Part shown: positions 37,701-51,378 of the stretch, one piece after another
Layout of the letters: each line of letters opens with the position of its first letter
Position numbering within the stretch: position 1 is the first letter of the stretch
Source of the DNA: Parus major
Lineage: Eukaryota > Chordata > Aves > Passeriformes > Paridae
DNA: 64,000 bases
Direction: 5' to 3'
Assembly (NCBI RefSeq): GCF_001522545.3
Contig: NC_031770.1
Span: 26,441,134 to 26,505,133 of the forward strand
The notes under the pieces: generated by a model
Told to the model about the DNA's origin: nothing
The model's input: the letters and a program-made list of their open reading frames with translations, nothing else
Databases searched by the model: none
Translations under genes and position numbers: made by a program

Positions 37701-37885
37701 TCATTGCAACTGTTCCCAGAATCACCAAGATGCCTTCTCTGGGCTGTTTGTGAAGGAGAATCACAAATTACAGTAGTACATGAGAGTTTAAGAAATGTTA
37801 GACCCAAGCTTATTATACCTTTCCACACCACTGTGCCTGTGGTGAAGTACCTGTGACCTTCCAACTATAACCTATTATTTCCTTT
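34783..37885. other. Intergenic DNA, no gene recognised
   Basis: AT-rich sequence with an AT-only patch near 35,240-35,275 (repeated TTAATATTAATAATATTAA) and a G-rich run near 36,146-36,158. Only short unrelated open frames are present. Confidence 0.7.
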
Positions 37886-38300
37886 TGTGAGAAACGATGC
37901 TTTAAAATTTCCAAGGTTTATTAAACATTAACAAAAGACAACAAAAGACTGAATAAGGAGAAGAGCAGCACTGGGAGCATAAGACTAAACCACCATGTGC
38001 TTCTCTACACAACTGCTTTTTATACTCTTGGCACCTCACAAAGTCTTGTCAGTCAATTCCTTTTCTGCCGTCCATTGGTGGAGATCATTTTCTTACAACT
38101 TGATTGAAGGTCAGGTGTTGCCATGTTGTGCCTCCTGTAACAAACCTGCCCTCCCCAAATGCCCCGACCTTTGACAACACTACAAGGGGGAAGGGAAAGA
38201 GAGCTACGGGGAGAACATAATAATATAGCTATACATCTATAAAACTTTTCTTAACATATACATAATATTCATCCCTTAATTGTGAGAGCCAACCATCACA
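37886..38300 (-). mobile_element. Solo LTR of an endogenous retrovirus, reverse orientation
   Basis: Read on the minus strand, this 415-bp segment starts TGTGATGGTTGGCTCTCACA and ends in GTTTCTCACA, the TG...CA ends of an LTR. In the right order it contains a TATA box (AGTATAAAAAGC, plus 38017-38024 region) and, further on, AATAAA (plus 37917-37922). These are the U3-R-U5 signals of a retroviral LTR. No internal retroviral sequence flanks it, so it is a solo LTR formed by recombination. I see no clear target-site duplication: the adjacent bases are CCTTT and TTACC on the plus strand. The exact family, probably an avian ERVL- or ERVK-type LTR, cannot be named from sequence alone. Confidence 0.72.
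38017..38024 (-). promoter_or_regulatory. LTR TATA box
   Basis: The TATAAAAA element within the solo LTR lies about 100 bp upstream of the LTR polyadenylation signal on the minus strand. It could act as a promoter towards EPAS1 (antisense). Confidence 0.5.
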
Positions 38301-38875
38301 TTACCCATCTCTAACACTTTCCTCAACAATGCTTGCTAGCAAAGAAATCTCAGGTCCCTGAATTCCGAGTACCTGTGATGAAAGAAAAGCCTCTAGGTCA
38401 TATTCCCAAAATCCAGAGCTAGACTGTTTGAAACAGGTCCACATGCCACTCCTGAAAGTGATTTTGATGAGCAGAAATCACTGACTAATGGTGCCCAGAA
38501 GGTATTTTTCTACCCTCTGCAAAGCCACTAGCATCAATTTCAAGATTCTCCATTACCCACTACTGATAGACCTTTCTATCACCACAGTATATTGTTGCAG
38601 CTTACATTCAGTCTAATTTCCCCTCAATTTTATGCCATTGTTCCCTAGAAGGATGCCAAGAATCACTGCACCATACCATGAAAAAACTAACTTTGCCAAC
38701 AGGTTGACAGCAGCTGCTTCTGAACATCTGGCTAAACGTGTTGCCAAAAACATAATTATCACCTATAATGCTTAACTTCCTGAGATGCTGGCAAGCGTAA
38801 CAATTTCTGGTATGTTTTCTTACCCATATAATGGACAGTAATTATCAGACATGAATAGAGACTAGAAAAATTCCT

Positions 38876-38895
38876 NNNNNNNNNNNNNNNNNNNN
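38876..38895. other. Assembly gap (20 N)
   Basis: Twenty unresolved bases of unknown true length lie about 575 bp from the solo LTR. The adjacent sequence is ordinary AT-rich DNA. Confidence 0.99.
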
Positions 38896-41800
38896 GACCT
38901 ATGTGGCAAAAGCTGTCATCTCAAGATATGACTTAATATGCATTTTAGGCACAGTATTTTAAAAAACCCAAACCACCAAACATTATTATTTGAATACCAG
39001 TCTTTCTCCTGGTTCATTCTGCTGGCAGTGACAAGAGACAGAAGACATTATTACACAGGGCTACTCAGAGCCACCTCTGAAATGTCCTGAGAAAGGGCCT
39101 GTATTTAACTGGTAGTATGTACAAGAGCCTGATAAAACACAGTCATAATGAAAAAAAAGATTAAAGAACATTGGACTAGCTAATTTATTGCTAATTTTTC
39201 CTATTCAGTTTCATGCTATCATCTTTTGCATACCGGAACAAAACCTCTCTGCTATCTCAAAATTTTCACACTCCACATGGGTTTGACTTTGATAGTCCCA
39301 TAGGTTTTGAGGGTGTACTAGTACCAACATTCCTCCTGAAAATCAGAATCAGGGTTTCTCCTGTCTGGAACATGAGGGTGTGAACTCTTCCCAGTGTAAC
39401 ATTTGGTATAGTTTAGACAATTTCCTCATCTGAAAGCAAATTTATGACAGAGAAAGAAGCTGAGAAGGAAAAGGAGTAAATGAACTGTGAATACTGCCAA
39501 GAAGCTGCTGGACAGGCAATAACTTTGTGTTACATTATTTAACATTTACTGGCAGATAAAGAAGGTAGGAATTATTCCCCCCTTTCACATGGCTTTCTGT
39601 CCAATAGGCAGGTTTCTATTGAAGTCCTTCCCATCTTTTCTGAACATGAATACTTCTTTATCAAAAGTGATACCAGGCTCAAACATCACTCACAGTTTGT
39701 GGCCAAAGGCTTGCCTGTCTTGAATGCACAGGTACCTTGTCTCCACAAACCATCTTTCTTTTTATTCATTAGGTCATCTATAAGACTTGTTACTGGGGGA
39801 CAAAAGGATGTGAAATTATTGCCAGAGTGATTCTTTCACATCTTTCCCACTCTAAATCAACTCTCTCCTATGTATCCTGTGAAAAATGCAGAGTTGAGAC
39901 CTCTTAGCCAAATTTTAAAACTGTATTCTTTCTCATTAAGTATGACAATTAACTTCTTCTCTTGACTTTAGGGGTTTTTGCAAAGTTGAAGTATTCACCT
40001 CCTGGAGCTTTTAGTTATGTTCAAGATTTTTCAAGCTTGAATTTATGGACTTTAACCATGGTTTGCTAGGAATGAGAAGTGAACATCCCCAAGAGTGAAC
40101 CTCCTTCACTCCTTTGCCTACTGGGGATTATCATACCTTACAAGGCATTTCAACACTATAAATCACATAAATTAGTCTTGCAATTCTTCTTTTGTTTACT
40201 GATCCTAGAATGTCTCCATATGCAATGAATTTTGTAAATGTTGCCAAACAATAGTGGAAATACCATTAGTCATCCTATCTTATTTGTCATAAATGGAAAA
40301 ATTGGACAAAGAATTACTCAGTTCTGGCCAAAGCAGCATTCAAGTGATTTTTTATTTAATCCACAGCTAAAATATAAACTGAAATACAAAATGTCTTAAT
40401 GCAAACTTCTGCTTCTGAGAATGAAATTTATTCCTTACACCAACATGCAGCTCCAAGGTAGCCTCAGAGAGAAACTTACATAGCCTTTGCTTTAGCTTTT
40501 CAGTGAGTACAGTGAAAATAACCATTGGTTGTTATTGAATAAGATAAAGTATTTAGAGACAAAGTGCTCTATGTAATAATTCTCATTACAAAGTGTGCAA
40601 CTGTTCTCCTGCCTTTGATATTCACCAAAAGCATTTAAAGGCTGTGAACTTGAAGAGCACATTCTAAAGTCTTCTCCCACAAGCAGCTGTCAGTGTGGAA
40701 TAACTTCTCAAGCCGTTTTGATTGTGCATATCTACAGGACACAGGTGAATACCTATGTGACTTGCTATTGATTTAAACACAAAATAAGTGTGAATGTGAG
40801 AAGCACACTCAGATTCCAGTTTACAGTCAACTTGTGTAACCTCTTTCTAAGTTAGGTATTTCAGAGTGTTCTGTCTCTTTGCCTATCTAGTTATTTCCAA
40901 ACACAGAGACCATCTCATGGAAGTTCAGTATTTTAGACAAGAAATAACTCTTTTTTTTCCCCAAAAAGATAAATATTTTACTGGGCAATGCCAATAAATA
41001 GCAGCTCAATAGGACCAAGAACATCAGATACTGATCTTGTAAAACTATGGCTTTCAATTCTGCCTTTAATTATGGAATAGCATGGATTCAGTAGAGCACA
41101 AAGGCATTTTCTTGTGTCAACAGGACCATAGCAATGTTCAAATACTTCTTGTGCTTTGGCTTCATATCTTATGATATATCTGTTGCTTTTAGCATTCATG
41201 TCTCAATCCTGATTCACCTTCAGTGAACCAGGTGAACTTGATTCATGCCTATGCTGATGGCCACATTCAGGCTCATTGGCACATCTCACACACCTAAAAG
41301 ATCACCTGTCCCATGCCTCTTGGCTCACATATGTTGCTTAACCAAGCTGTATTGTGTGCCATGTAACAAAATATCTTCCGTTTTCCTGGAGGGCAAATAT
41401 ATTATCTTGCCTTCACAGTTCTTACTGACTTTTCTGTATTAGCACAGTGCCTCTGTTAGCAAGGAACAACAGGGACCTCAGCTCCAGCAGTCCAGACATC
41501 CTGCACTGTTCAGGCAGGCAAGAGCACAACAGAGGTTCTGGTTTTTAACCTCTGCTCTACCTCCACAGTGCTGCAGTCATGGCAGGCAGAGAGCTGTACA
41601 AATCTCCAAACACATGGTGTTTGCCTTGCTGCAGACTGAACCACAGCTGCATCCGTCCCTTCCCCAGCTCTCCAAGGGCTTCCTTTTCTCCAGAAGAAAG
41701 ACTAATACCACTGGTGGGAAGATCCAAGCTGGGAAGAAAAGGAGAAGTACAAAAGCTGTATATTCAGGAAATGCTGTTCCATGCTCAGTTTCTTGGTGAG

Positions 41801-42730
41801 AAGATTAGGAATAACAAAGTGAGATAGGGGAAGAAAGAGTGATAAAGAAAACACAGCAAGTGAAGAGGAAGGCTGAGATCTGCTATATCACTGGGGTGTG
41901 CTCCAATCCCACAGGGAAAGTGCAATCTCTTTTTTATCTAAGTTGAATCTAGGATTTCCATTATGCTTGATGGCAACCTGCATGCAAACTCCAGAAGTTC
42001 ATACCAAGTACTGCATTTGATGGAGGTCTGTACTGGAGTGAAGGGAATAGACACTCAAAGACATCGATAGGCTATTCAGGTGCTTCCAGGAAAACACAGC
42101 ACAGATACTGACTCAACAGTAACAGCTCTGCACAGGCTTCCTGTGAATCCTCACACATGGACAAGTATTTAGAAACTAAAGGCTCTAGTTCAGCCCCCTG
42201 CAAGTTATATACACATGCTCTGGAATATCCATATCTTATATCAACAGGTCTTTTGGTAAAGCTGCCTTGAAAGCTGCAGTGTGATTGCCACAGATTAGTG
42301 CTTTTTGGTACAGCCAGCCTCAAAGCCTCCCTCAAGCTATCAAGAACTTTGTATCTCTGGAATCTAAGGGTTCCTCACTCAGGCATAGAATAGATGGGGC
42401 TATGCAAGATGAGCAACAGTAGGATGCTGTTTTAAAGCTGATATAGGAACAAAAAGCAATGATTAAATGCAAAAAAAATTAAGTCTTTTTTCTCCCTTCA
42501 AGACTTGTCACTTTTTTCTACTGAAAAAAGGTGGCTTCCTCCTTTCTGGGGAACAGACTTCATGTTGCTGCATCTGTTGTGGCTTTATTCAACACTGCGC
42601 TGAGCAGGAGAAGACTGTGCACCTTTTGCAATGCAAATACTTTTTTTACTTCTCAGTTGCCTGGATCAGCCCCATTTCCAGGTCATGATATAATATTCCA
42701 ATAACTCTGTTTCCATTCTTGCTTTCTGCT

Positions 42731-42828
42731 AATAAAAAAACCCAAAACCCAACAAAACCCCCCCAAAAGTACCACAAACAAAAATAACAACAAACAAACA
42801 AAAAAACACACCAAAAAACCAACAAACC
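42731..42828. repeat. A/C-rich low-complexity tract
   Basis: Nearly 100 bp of almost only A and C on the plus strand, with irregular AAAACCC, CAAACAAAC and ACACACC units. It resembles a decayed poly(A) or CA-type tract. Confidence 0.9.
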
Positions 42829-43109
42829 GCCATGGTTGATGTAATATTTAGCTCAAAATGTTGTTTCTTTTTGCTTTTTCTAAAATGCAGAGTCTTTCAG
42901 AATACTTTCTCCAGTCATGTATGGTAATGGACATGAGAGCACAGCTGAATAAGCTGCAATAGTATTAAGTCACCCTTCTGCTCTCTTTACAGTTTCTTCT
43001 AAAGCTACACAATTAAAATACATGTGAGTGATGCTTTGCAGCTTTAAACAGACACATGAAGTATGGAGAATCCAGAGAAGCAAACATGCTGCTCTAATCT
43101 CCAAGGAAT

Positions 43110-43255
43110 ATTCAGGAGATGCAGATGGTTAGAGTATGGTGCTAATAACACCAGCTTGTGTGTTTGATCCCCTTACAGGGCATTCACTTAAGACTTGGAC
43201 TTGATGATCCTTGTGGGTCCCTTCCAACTCAGAATATTCTGTGACTCTCTACCTT
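43110..43255 (+). mobile_element. tRNA-Ile-headed, CR1-tailed SINE (TguSINE1-like)
   Basis: The head reads GGTTAGAGTATGGTGCTAATAACACC, close to the D-stem to anticodon arm of tRNA-Ile(AAU), and then TGTTTGATCCCC, which corresponds to the T-loop and B box. The tail reads GACTTGGACTTGATGATCC, TTGTGGGTCCCTTCCAACTC and ATTCTGTGACTCT, the CR1 3' terminus. A tRNA-Ile head fused to a CR1 tail is the structure described for the passerine SINE TguSINE1, which is mobilised by CR1 machinery. The 5' boundary is set by alignment to the tRNA and is approximate. The anticodon stem and acceptor stem are degraded, so this is not a functional tRNA gene. Confidence 0.85.
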
Positions 43256-46200
43256 AGACACGTTTTTCACCTTAGGTAAATAACAGAAGCATCACATTGG
43301 AAAAATCTTTAAAATAATCAGGTAAGTGAATCAAGTGAATCAAGTTCATGCAAATGTGAACATTTAGGCAACATAAGGAAGGAATAATTAAGAGAGTAAG
43401 AGTGATTGCTTACTAAATCAGTAAGAAAAATTTTATTCTTGCAGAAACAGTTGTGTTAAAAGGGCTCGGTTATCCAACACACAGATGAGTTTCTGAGATG
43501 TCAGTGGTGACAAATCAGGTAGGAAGAACCAGAGACTACTTGACTACAAGGCAGGAGTTTCTCATATCATCCTTATATTTTAAGATACCTTGCCAGTCAA
43601 GGAAGATGTGCTCTAAAGCCAAACAGATCTAATGTGTCGAAGCCTGACAAAAAAATTTTAGCAGAACAAGCTGAGCTCCATCCCTTAATCATTGGGTCAT
43701 CACTTCTTACCAACACCTACAATAGAAAGATCTTTATGTAACAATTTAAAGAGGAAGACCAGCTAGCAGAGGTTAGTTGCCTACTGCAGCATTACTTTGC
43801 ATGGGATTTTACACCAACAAAATGGTCTATAATGAAAGATGACAAGAGTTTTGTTACATTACAGAAGTGGGATTCACATACTCCCAACCTTGCAAGTAAG
43901 AAGCCTCAAGCAGAAGTGTGAAAATAAAAAAAATTGTCACTTAAATCTAGATTACTTATTTTCTTACTAATTTCACCTCATCATCAATTTTCCACCATAA
44001 TACTGAAAGAAATGGGATGGTTACGATCCTAAGGGAAATGCCCAGCGACTTCTATCTCCCGTACAGCTTCAAAGTATGGACAGCAGCACAAGCTGACTAA
44101 TGGAGCAAGGCATTTGAACTGCAGCTGCAGATTTCACATCAAGGGTACACTGGGGCAGAGGCCAGACAGGGATGAATTCATCTCACCATATCAGAAGCCA
44201 TCTTGGAAAATAAAAATCTCACTCTTCACATCATCTTGTTCTGCTGGGGATGAGGGAAGATGCGCACAGTAAGAAGCCTTCTATCCAGATGATTCACTTA
44301 TTTTTTTCCTTTTGTAGGATGGAATCCCATATATAAGCTTGCTTGTTGCTGGAAAGCCTGCTACACAGGCTTGGTGGACCTATCCTCTGAGAGCACTGCC
44401 TTTGCTATAGGCAGGCAGATGTCCTTCCTGTCCTGGAAAGAATAGGTACTGGAGAATGCTGCTGGGATTTTTCCCTTAACATCCTTAGGAAATAGACTTC
44501 AAACAGAAATGTTTACACTAAGTAACAGATGTAGCTATGTGCTGCATAAACATGTTTTAATGATTCCAGATTAGGCAGAGTGGCAGGATGGCACCAACCA
44601 ACTTTAGGGCAATTTATATCATCTTAAAGTAATGACTGGGGGAGGAAAAGCTAGAGTAAAATGGTAACATGCACTTCAAACATTCAAGCAGCAAGCACAA
44701 CAATATCAAATATGTGAAATGGAACACAGCTAAGGATGAATCTCTAGGTTTCCTCAACCTACAGAAATCTGTGATGTAGAAAGCTAACAAATTTTACCCA
44801 ACTGATACAGAGCTTTGACATGGGCTATATGTACTTACATGTTCAGACTGCAGACCTGATAGACCACATAGTATAGAAGAGAGCCCCTCCATATTAATAC
44901 TGGAATCTACACTAAAGATTTTTTGTGTGTGTGTGCTCTTTCCTTACAGTGAGAAAGAAAAGTCCTAGCCCTAGAAACCAAACCCAAGGGGTACCTTACA
45001 TCAGACCTCTAGACAATACATTTTCAAGAGATTTATTTTTGCAATACATAGAAAAGTATTTGAAAAGCTGTGACCTGAAAGAGCACAGAAGTTCATACTG
45101 ATCCTGACATCTGCTTAACCTCACACCGCTATTTTTGTTCCTACTACAGCTATGACTGTCTCTGATTTTAATCAGTGTCACAACCTTTCATATTAGCTCT
45201 AGAACACAGAAACATAGAACAGGGAGGGAAGGAAGAAAAAATATGGCAAAAAAAAATACCTTCTGTATTTAATTATCAGCATGACCCGTCTTTAACCCAA
45301 ACACTATGGTTAATAGGTTTCCTGCAGACATCATGTGATTAGCAGTTTTCGCACCTGTTGGCATATTTAGGCATATATTTTTGAGTTAACAGCCAGTGTC
45401 TCTTTCTAAGTAAGCCACAACTACATTTTAAATTGCTTAAGTCAACTTCCTCAAGCAACCACAAAGCAAGACATTCTCATGGGAAAAAAAAAGAAAAAAG
45501 AAAAAAGTGCTAGACATCAGTTTTCAGCTCAGAAACCTCAACTATACACACAAATTATTTTATCAGAAGAATGAAAAAGCAATTAGAAGCAACCTGGCCA
45601 AAACAGAGAATAAAAGATACAGAGTGGGATAATAGGGTCACAGGTGGAAAAATATCTTTATCTATGTTTTATCTTCACTTTGAAGAGCTGTTGCTGTACC
45701 CTGATTATCACAAGTAACAAGTTCTCTAAGGGCAAAGAATGTAGTATGCCTCTACAACCACTCAGAACAACATAACTAATTCCCATTCAGGAAGAGAACA
45801 GAAGGCTTCTGGCACAGGGCACCTCACAGAGTTGCTTTAACACTTCTCTTATGTGTTCGCACTTGGAAAATAATATCACCAAAAAAATACAAGTTTGGGG
45901 TTTTTGGTTTGTTTGGATTTTTATGAATAAACAGAGTCATTTATCCTATTCCTCCTTTCCCTTGTACCTCAAAGCATTGTTATTAACATAGCTTTTGTTT
46001 TCCAGGTTATGTTTCAGGATCAGATTTTGTGATCATAGTTTACATTACTCCCCAAGTAACACATTTTGATCTCATCCTCATCTCCACTCATTCCTTTCTC
46101 AGACTCCTTGATGGGGCAGAGCTGGATTTCCACTCCCTACCCGAGCAGCACACTCAGCTCCTTTCCCACCAAAGGAGTAGGGGAATGACTGTGTCTGGGG

Positions 46201-46475
46201 TGGGTTTCACTCAAAGGCTTTGTAGGTACTTTGTACGTAATGTCACCACACAGGGTCATCCATGGTTAACAGGTAGTCACTGTAACTGTGTCACTGCATT
46301 TGTTTGAGACCATTGCTACAAGGACATGTACCAAGCTTCATTTAGGCGTCTTCCACTAGTATTCCTTCATGGTTTCATATAATGGGAAAGATACCCTAAT
46401 ACCAAATACTGGCACTACCAGTTCAACTGTATTTGTGGGTTGCATAAAATACAATCCTTTGGAACAGTTAAGGCT

Positions 46476-46553
46476 GTGGGGGTTTTTTTGTTAGTTTTGG
46501 TTTTTTGGGGTTTTTTGTTTGTGTTTTTGTTTTTGTTGTTGTTGTTGTTTTTT
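46476..46553. repeat. T/G-rich low-complexity tract
   Basis: Runs of T interrupted by GGGG, GTTTGTG and (GTT)n units. Read on the minus strand it is an A/C tract of the same style as those at 42.7 and 51.4 kb. Confidence 0.9.
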
Positions 46554-48913
46554 AGCATGGACAAGACCAAAGATACCAACTGTCATTGTCAGATTCTGGC
46601 TTGCAGTCAACTGGTCCTTTTGTATGTCCACACCGAGCTTTTGCACAAGCTCTGACTGGGCATAGCCCTCAGCTCAGGCGGCTCAAATTGAAGCAAGCAC
46701 TTCTTCATAAAAGGCTGCTCTGTGCTAAACACGCAACCACTGCCCAGCATCACACGGAAGAGAATGAAACAAATTGTGAGTCTTTCTTCCAGCTCAGTTT
46801 TTTATTTGGAAAAGAAGCCATCTCTGCAAAAGCTGAGGGTAAAAAGCGTTTGTTATCAGGTCTGGCTTTTGCCCAGGCAAGCAAGGAGGTTGGTAGCTTG
46901 TAGAAGAATTTGCTAACTAAATGACACAGAAGTGAAAGAGGGAATCTGCAGCTTTCACCTTGCTATAGAAAATAGCCTGACAAATAACTAGCAGGATAAG
47001 CAACCTAACTCACAAGGACAAAACTGGGAGTTTGTTGCCATCATCATCAATTTTTCAATTTTTGTGCATAAATTGTGTTAACCTTCATAAATGCCTTGTA
47101 TCTCATCTCTGCATGAAGCCATACACTTCCGTATATCATTACTGTGTGTATAACATGCCCGTGATAACCAAGACGTGGTTATGTTGCCCCAGGGTTTATT
47201 GCTTGATTTCTGTTTTTGAAGTTGTTGTATCTGCTCTGAGTACTAATTATGGTTTTGTACTTACGGTTTGAAGAATGATATTTAAAAAAAATTAGCGAGG
47301 AAGAGCAGAATTGCTAATATGGAAAAGTAGTTATGCTGGTTTGCCATGGGTTTTGCTATATAGTTTTGACATGGGTGATACACGTATTTCTCAGGCACTA
47401 AGCACATTGGTTAGCCATTAATTAAACAGCTACAAATTTGGGTTTTCCTGCTTACTCACATTTTTTCCTGTAGCTATTCAAGAAGTGGAAAAGAAAACCT
47501 CAGTGTTAGGTTATGTGATAAAAAATCCATTGCACGCACCCAAATGAGCACAGAGACATGGTGGCAGATGGGGAAGCCCAAGTAATAGTCAGCCCTGGCT
47601 AGTCACAGGAACCATGAGCTCATCACAGCCTGATCTTCACAATTCTAAAGGAATACAGAGGCACTAGGGCAGGAAACCAAATTAAGAAGAAGAGACTCTA
47701 CCTAGACCCCTGCTGGGACTGTCCATGAAACCCATCTAGATGGATCCACACTAGAATGTCTTTTGGATGGAGGGGGTTGCTGCCCAGAAGAATGGGACAC
47801 ATTGTGGAATACCGGGGCAGAGCAACTTGGGATTGCAGAAAACTTTATACAGGATGTTAGAGAAGGCACCAGAGGTGAAGAAAGGAATGGATTTAAGTGA
47901 TTTGGGACGAACAGATGGGGGTAAAATGACTTGTACATAAGTTGTTGTCACTACTCCATACAACAGGTATGTTTCATAAAGCACTCTAATAATCAAGAGG
48001 TACCTATATGCAACAAATGATTGTTTCAGCATTTTGCCTTCTCAAGTTCACTCTGACTTTTTTAAAAAATATGCAATGGCTACTATATTAATAATTCTCT
48101 GGAACTTAGATTAAGGCAATTCAACTGGGGAAAAGAAGAGTCATGAGAGAGTGAACCATCTATTATTCACAGGAAAGAGTAAATGTATTCACTGTTCAAA
48201 GGCAAATCCCTGACTGGGATCATGAAGGACTCCACATCTATTAATTTATCCACTATCACACATTAAGGGCCATAGCCCTCCTTCAGAGTAAAGGAGAAGT
48301 AGACTTTCAATACTGAAAGCACTCGGAGAATACTCTGCCTGAAGGGTTTGCAGGCTATATAAACAGGAAAGGAAATATAGGCAGGGAGAGGCTGAGTGCC
48401 TTTCCCCAGGTCATGCACCAGAACCTTGACAGAGCCAGAAATAGCCTCTGGCTTCCTGAGCCCCCTCCATCCCATGGCACACGTGGTCTTCCACGCAGTT
48501 AGCCTGCAGACCTCAGTCTTGGCTAGAGACACCCTTTCATACATCAGTGCATCTGAAGAACAGAGCAGCAGCAGCCTCACAGGAGCAGCATTTTTATTCT
48601 TTTCAGGAACTGAAGTTTTAGGAGAAAGTATTGGGACAGGACCTATAACACAACAGTGATGATATTTTAATATTCTTCATTCCCAATCAGTCGTCTATCC
48701 TTTCCTGGATAGCATTTAAAGGATTTGTTCTTCACAGTAAACTCATAGTTTCTCCTCCCATGTAAGAGGCTATTTTTAATCACTGGACAAGACAGCATCA
48801 CCACAAGACTTTGTTATATGTCTGCTAAATTAAGCTCCCATTTGAAGCACTAATAAACCAAAAATCATAGCACAAGAAGAAATCACTCTGCTAGACAAAC
48901 ATCAAACACAATA

Positions 48914-48948
48914 CTTATTATTAAATTATTAAATTATTATTATTATTG
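48914..48948. repeat. (ATT)n / TTAAA microsatellite
   Basis: Imperfect TTATTAAATTATTAAATTA followed by (ATT) triplets. Confidence 0.9.
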
Positions 48949-51378
48949 TTTGCCCTTCCCTGAGCACAGTGGAGACATTTCACCCTGGAAGTCATTCTTA
49001 GTTAAGCAACTGAAGTACAGAAATTCTCATTCTCCTCTTATTCCATGTGATAACAACTGCATTGTTTGAAATGAGAGCTGGCATCGAAGGCCTGTTTACC
49101 CACATGCAAAATTCATCAGGTGAGAACAAGACCTGTATTCATTCTTCTTGGCCCTTTTCTACCAGATGCAGGGCAGGACTTGGGTTCCTTAACTCAGAAA
49201 ATCAGAGTGCAGGCAGTGGTGTCTCATTCAGGAGCAGCATCATTCCCACCCAGCAACATATGCACTCGGTGCTCTAATTCATACCCCCAGGACTGTCTGG
49301 CTGTGTTAATGCAATAAGTAGGTATTTCAGTTTCAGTTTCCGTGTTTCTATTATAGCAGGATTTGGGGGAGGGTTTGAATTGTAACCTAGGGAAATTGTA
49401 TATAAAATTTGCTCTTGAGCCTCTGGGCTGCTTTCTCTTACAGAGGGAGCATACCTCAGCTAAACAGAATGCCCCCTCTTCCAGGTCTGAGCTAATTACA
49501 CATCGGTATTATTCAGTATTTACAGGCTGCTACCTCTCTATGCAGTACCAACAGTCATACAAGAACCAAAAAATGTAACAGTTGTGAATGGACCCTGCCT
49601 CGGTGCATGCAGCCATGCACCACCACAACCACAGCAGTGTTACTGGGGACAGGTCCTGCCTCGTGCTATCTCGTGCCATTCTGCTTCTGCCTCCACCTTG
49701 TACCTTCTCACCCTATGGCTGAAGCAAATTCACTTGTAATCGCTCCAAGCCCTAGGAACAGGCTGCTGTCACCAGCTTCCCATGGCCTTTCAGCTCCTTT
49801 GTCCTCGAGGTTTAATTGTCAAAGCTGAGCTCTCCTTGGCATGTAGAAGAAGTGGCACAGCCTAGGTTACCACTTTCCCAGGAGAGTGGGGCAGGGGAGA
49901 GGACAGCAAAGCACAACTCTGTGCCCAGCTGCACTCTTGCACCAGGCAACAGAGAAGACCACCAGGAAAGAGAATGGCACCAGGCATGCCAGTCAGGCTG
50001 TGGCCTGGAGGAAGAGCAGGGGAAAGGCTCTTCTCATCCCATTTCTGTTTTGAGATGTGTTACACTCATTTGGCAAAATCTTGTTTCTCCTCAAACACCT
50101 GGGGCTACTCTGGGGTTGAAGAAGGAAGGGCCAAATGTTTTGATGATGCTCATAGGGCCTGGAGTAAACCAAAGTGAATCAAGAAATGCTACACCCAGGC
50201 ACTGAGTGCACACGCACCCTATTACTTGGAGGCTGTGAGCCAAATGCCATTAACCTCCAAGGCAGATCATTATTAGACCCAACCTGTATCATTGTTTCAT
50301 TAACACAGTTCTGGAAAGCCTCTAATAAAGTCAGGGAAACTGTTGCCTCAAAATTAGCAGAGATTACAAGATTTTCCATGCGGCCACTGAAGAGAAGAAA
50401 AGGAAATTTATTACAATAATTTTAAGGGCATTAGAGATAACTGTGATAATTTTGCTTCTGATCTAGAGCCCACCAAAGGCAGTAAACAGGCTCCTATCCT
50501 TTTCTTCTAAAACAGTGATTTTATTATTATAAATATGATTCTCCCCCACTCATTTCTTAAATTAAATTAGAGGTTGCCCAGCCCAGAAGAAACCTGTAAT
50601 GCATATGCCAAAATATTTGCATGGCTGACAAGCTGTGTCTTTGAATCTTCATGAAAGGCATATAATTTTATTTAGTGCAATTTATTTGTCATTAAAGAAA
50701 TAAGCTTTGATCCAAACATCTTTGCAACAGAGATCCAAAGAAACTAAGACTCCAGGTCTATTTTAAAGCAATGCACATTTAACATTCATTCCTTTCCTTA
50801 TCTGATTAGGAAATTTATTCCCTAGTAGATTATAAAAATAAAACAACAACAAAAGGTTATACTTCTGTAAGTGTATTAATGCCTTATGCCTGGGCTAGTT
50901 TGCTGTTGGACTATTTATTGTTTTAAGAAGGGTAATTTTCATCCAGCTTACACAAAAAGTCTTCAGAACGAAGATTACTGATCATTCCACCCCTCCAGCA
51001 AGTTTTAGATAGCATCTGACCAAGTAGGTTTCCAGTGTTTCAATGGGTCTCCCAATGTCAGCTGACAGAAACCCCCAGAAATTTAACTGAGGAAAGAAAA
51101 ACAATGAGAGTTTTTAAAAGCTTTAATTGAAAAACATTCATGAATTATTTTAATGACAGTGGGAGCCTGTCTGCATTTAAGCATCTCTGCAACATGTGCA
51201 GGGCCAATGTGGTCATGGTACTTCTGTCCACAGGAGAGGAACAAGCTACTGGCTGGAGGTTTTCTTTGTATGTTCCTTTTTATCCTTGTTTTTTGGTGTA
51301 ATTCAGATATGAACAAAGTAAATGCTCCAGAATGTGATCAGTTCTTAAAAAAATAAAATAAAAGAGGACCCCTCTCTC

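Larger units (their letters stand above)
38301..43109. other. Intergenic DNA with assembly gap, no gene recognised
   Basis: AT-rich sequence with short unrelated open frames. It contains the 20-N gap and a low-complexity A/C tract at 42731-42828. No element or gene was recognised. Confidence 0.7.

Noticed and set aside
43110..43190. A tRNA-Ile gene
   Set aside because: The head resembles tRNA-Ile, but the acceptor stem does not close and it runs directly into a CR1-type tail, so it is a SINE and not a tRNA gene.
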